A stretch of 41,440 nucleotides of DNA from NCBI GenBank assembly GCA_021740045.1, contig JAIPAP010000022.1, forward strand, positions 1 through 41,440. The letters are read 5' to 3'. Position numbers and translations under genes: made by a program. Of the stretch, positions 41,398 through 41,440 are shown in pieces (the first letter of the stretch is position 1; every line of letters starts with the position of its first letter). The notes under the pieces are model-generated. The model made no database searches, had not been told where the DNA came from, and was given only the letters and a program-made list of their open reading frames with translations. The DNA is from Bacteroidales bacterium. GTDB taxonomy: Bacteria; Bacteroidota; Bacteroidia; Bacteroidales; JAIPAP01.

Positions 41398-41440
41398 CTT
41401 GTCCGTTCCTTGTTAGCTTTCCCTTAATATAAATAAAAGG

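Overview
The window looks like a chromosomal segment of a Bacteroidota species, probably a Bacteroidales/Marinilabiliales-type anaerobe or facultative anaerobe; this is inferred from gene content only. The evidence is: TAnnTTTG-type -7 promoter boxes, no evident Shine-Dalgarno sequences, lipoproteins, C-terminal type IX secretion (T9SS) sorting domains on three proteins, a DUF4295 gene directly behind rpmG, the alternative Bacteroidota GlmU, and a serC-serA-DUF1015 neighbourhood. I saw no tRNA, rRNA, CRISPR array, phage or insertion sequence.

Layout. 1-6.2 kb: serine biosynthesis (serC, serA) on the minus strand with a DUF1015 gene running off the left edge, a four-helix-bundle gene between them, an exported unknown, a LuxC-like acyl-CoA reductase homologue that has lost its expected catalytic cysteine, and ribosomal protein L31. 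6.2-11.7 kb: alternative GlmU, Lon protease, and an oligopeptide-binding lipoprotein. 11.8-20.2 kb: a glycoside hydrolase cluster on the minus strand (two paralogous GH63/MGH1-like enzymes and a 1139-residue multidomain glycosidase), with a small chagasin-like lipoprotein on the other strand and no SusC/SusD pair. 20.3-24.4 kb: an exported unknown, a PflX-like radical SAM protein, and a TPR sensor histidine kinase. 24.4-26.7 kb: a tightly overlapping minus-strand set of a deiminase-like secreted protein, aat, and a guanine-deaminase-like enzyme. 26.8-32.7 kb: an SDR oxidoreductase, a multi-hairpin intergenic element, xerD, rpmG, DUF4295, ftsY, rimO and a MORN-repeat lipoprotein.

32.8-38.8 kb is the most distinctive part. 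A cobalamin riboswitch is followed by a leader intrinsic terminator and four close-packed genes: a secreted beta-propeller fused to a second domain, a secreted jelly-roll-like protein, a BtuB-like TonB-dependent receptor, and a BtuG-like surface lipoprotein. Together they look like a corrinoid capture and uptake system in which two parts are exported through T9SS. 38.9-41.4 kb: a small unknown, a GRAM-domain protein, a cold-shock protein with a probable long leader, an OsmC-family protein and a CoA-pyrophosphatase-type Nudix hydrolase.

All calls come from reading the sequence and recalled family features. No database search was run.
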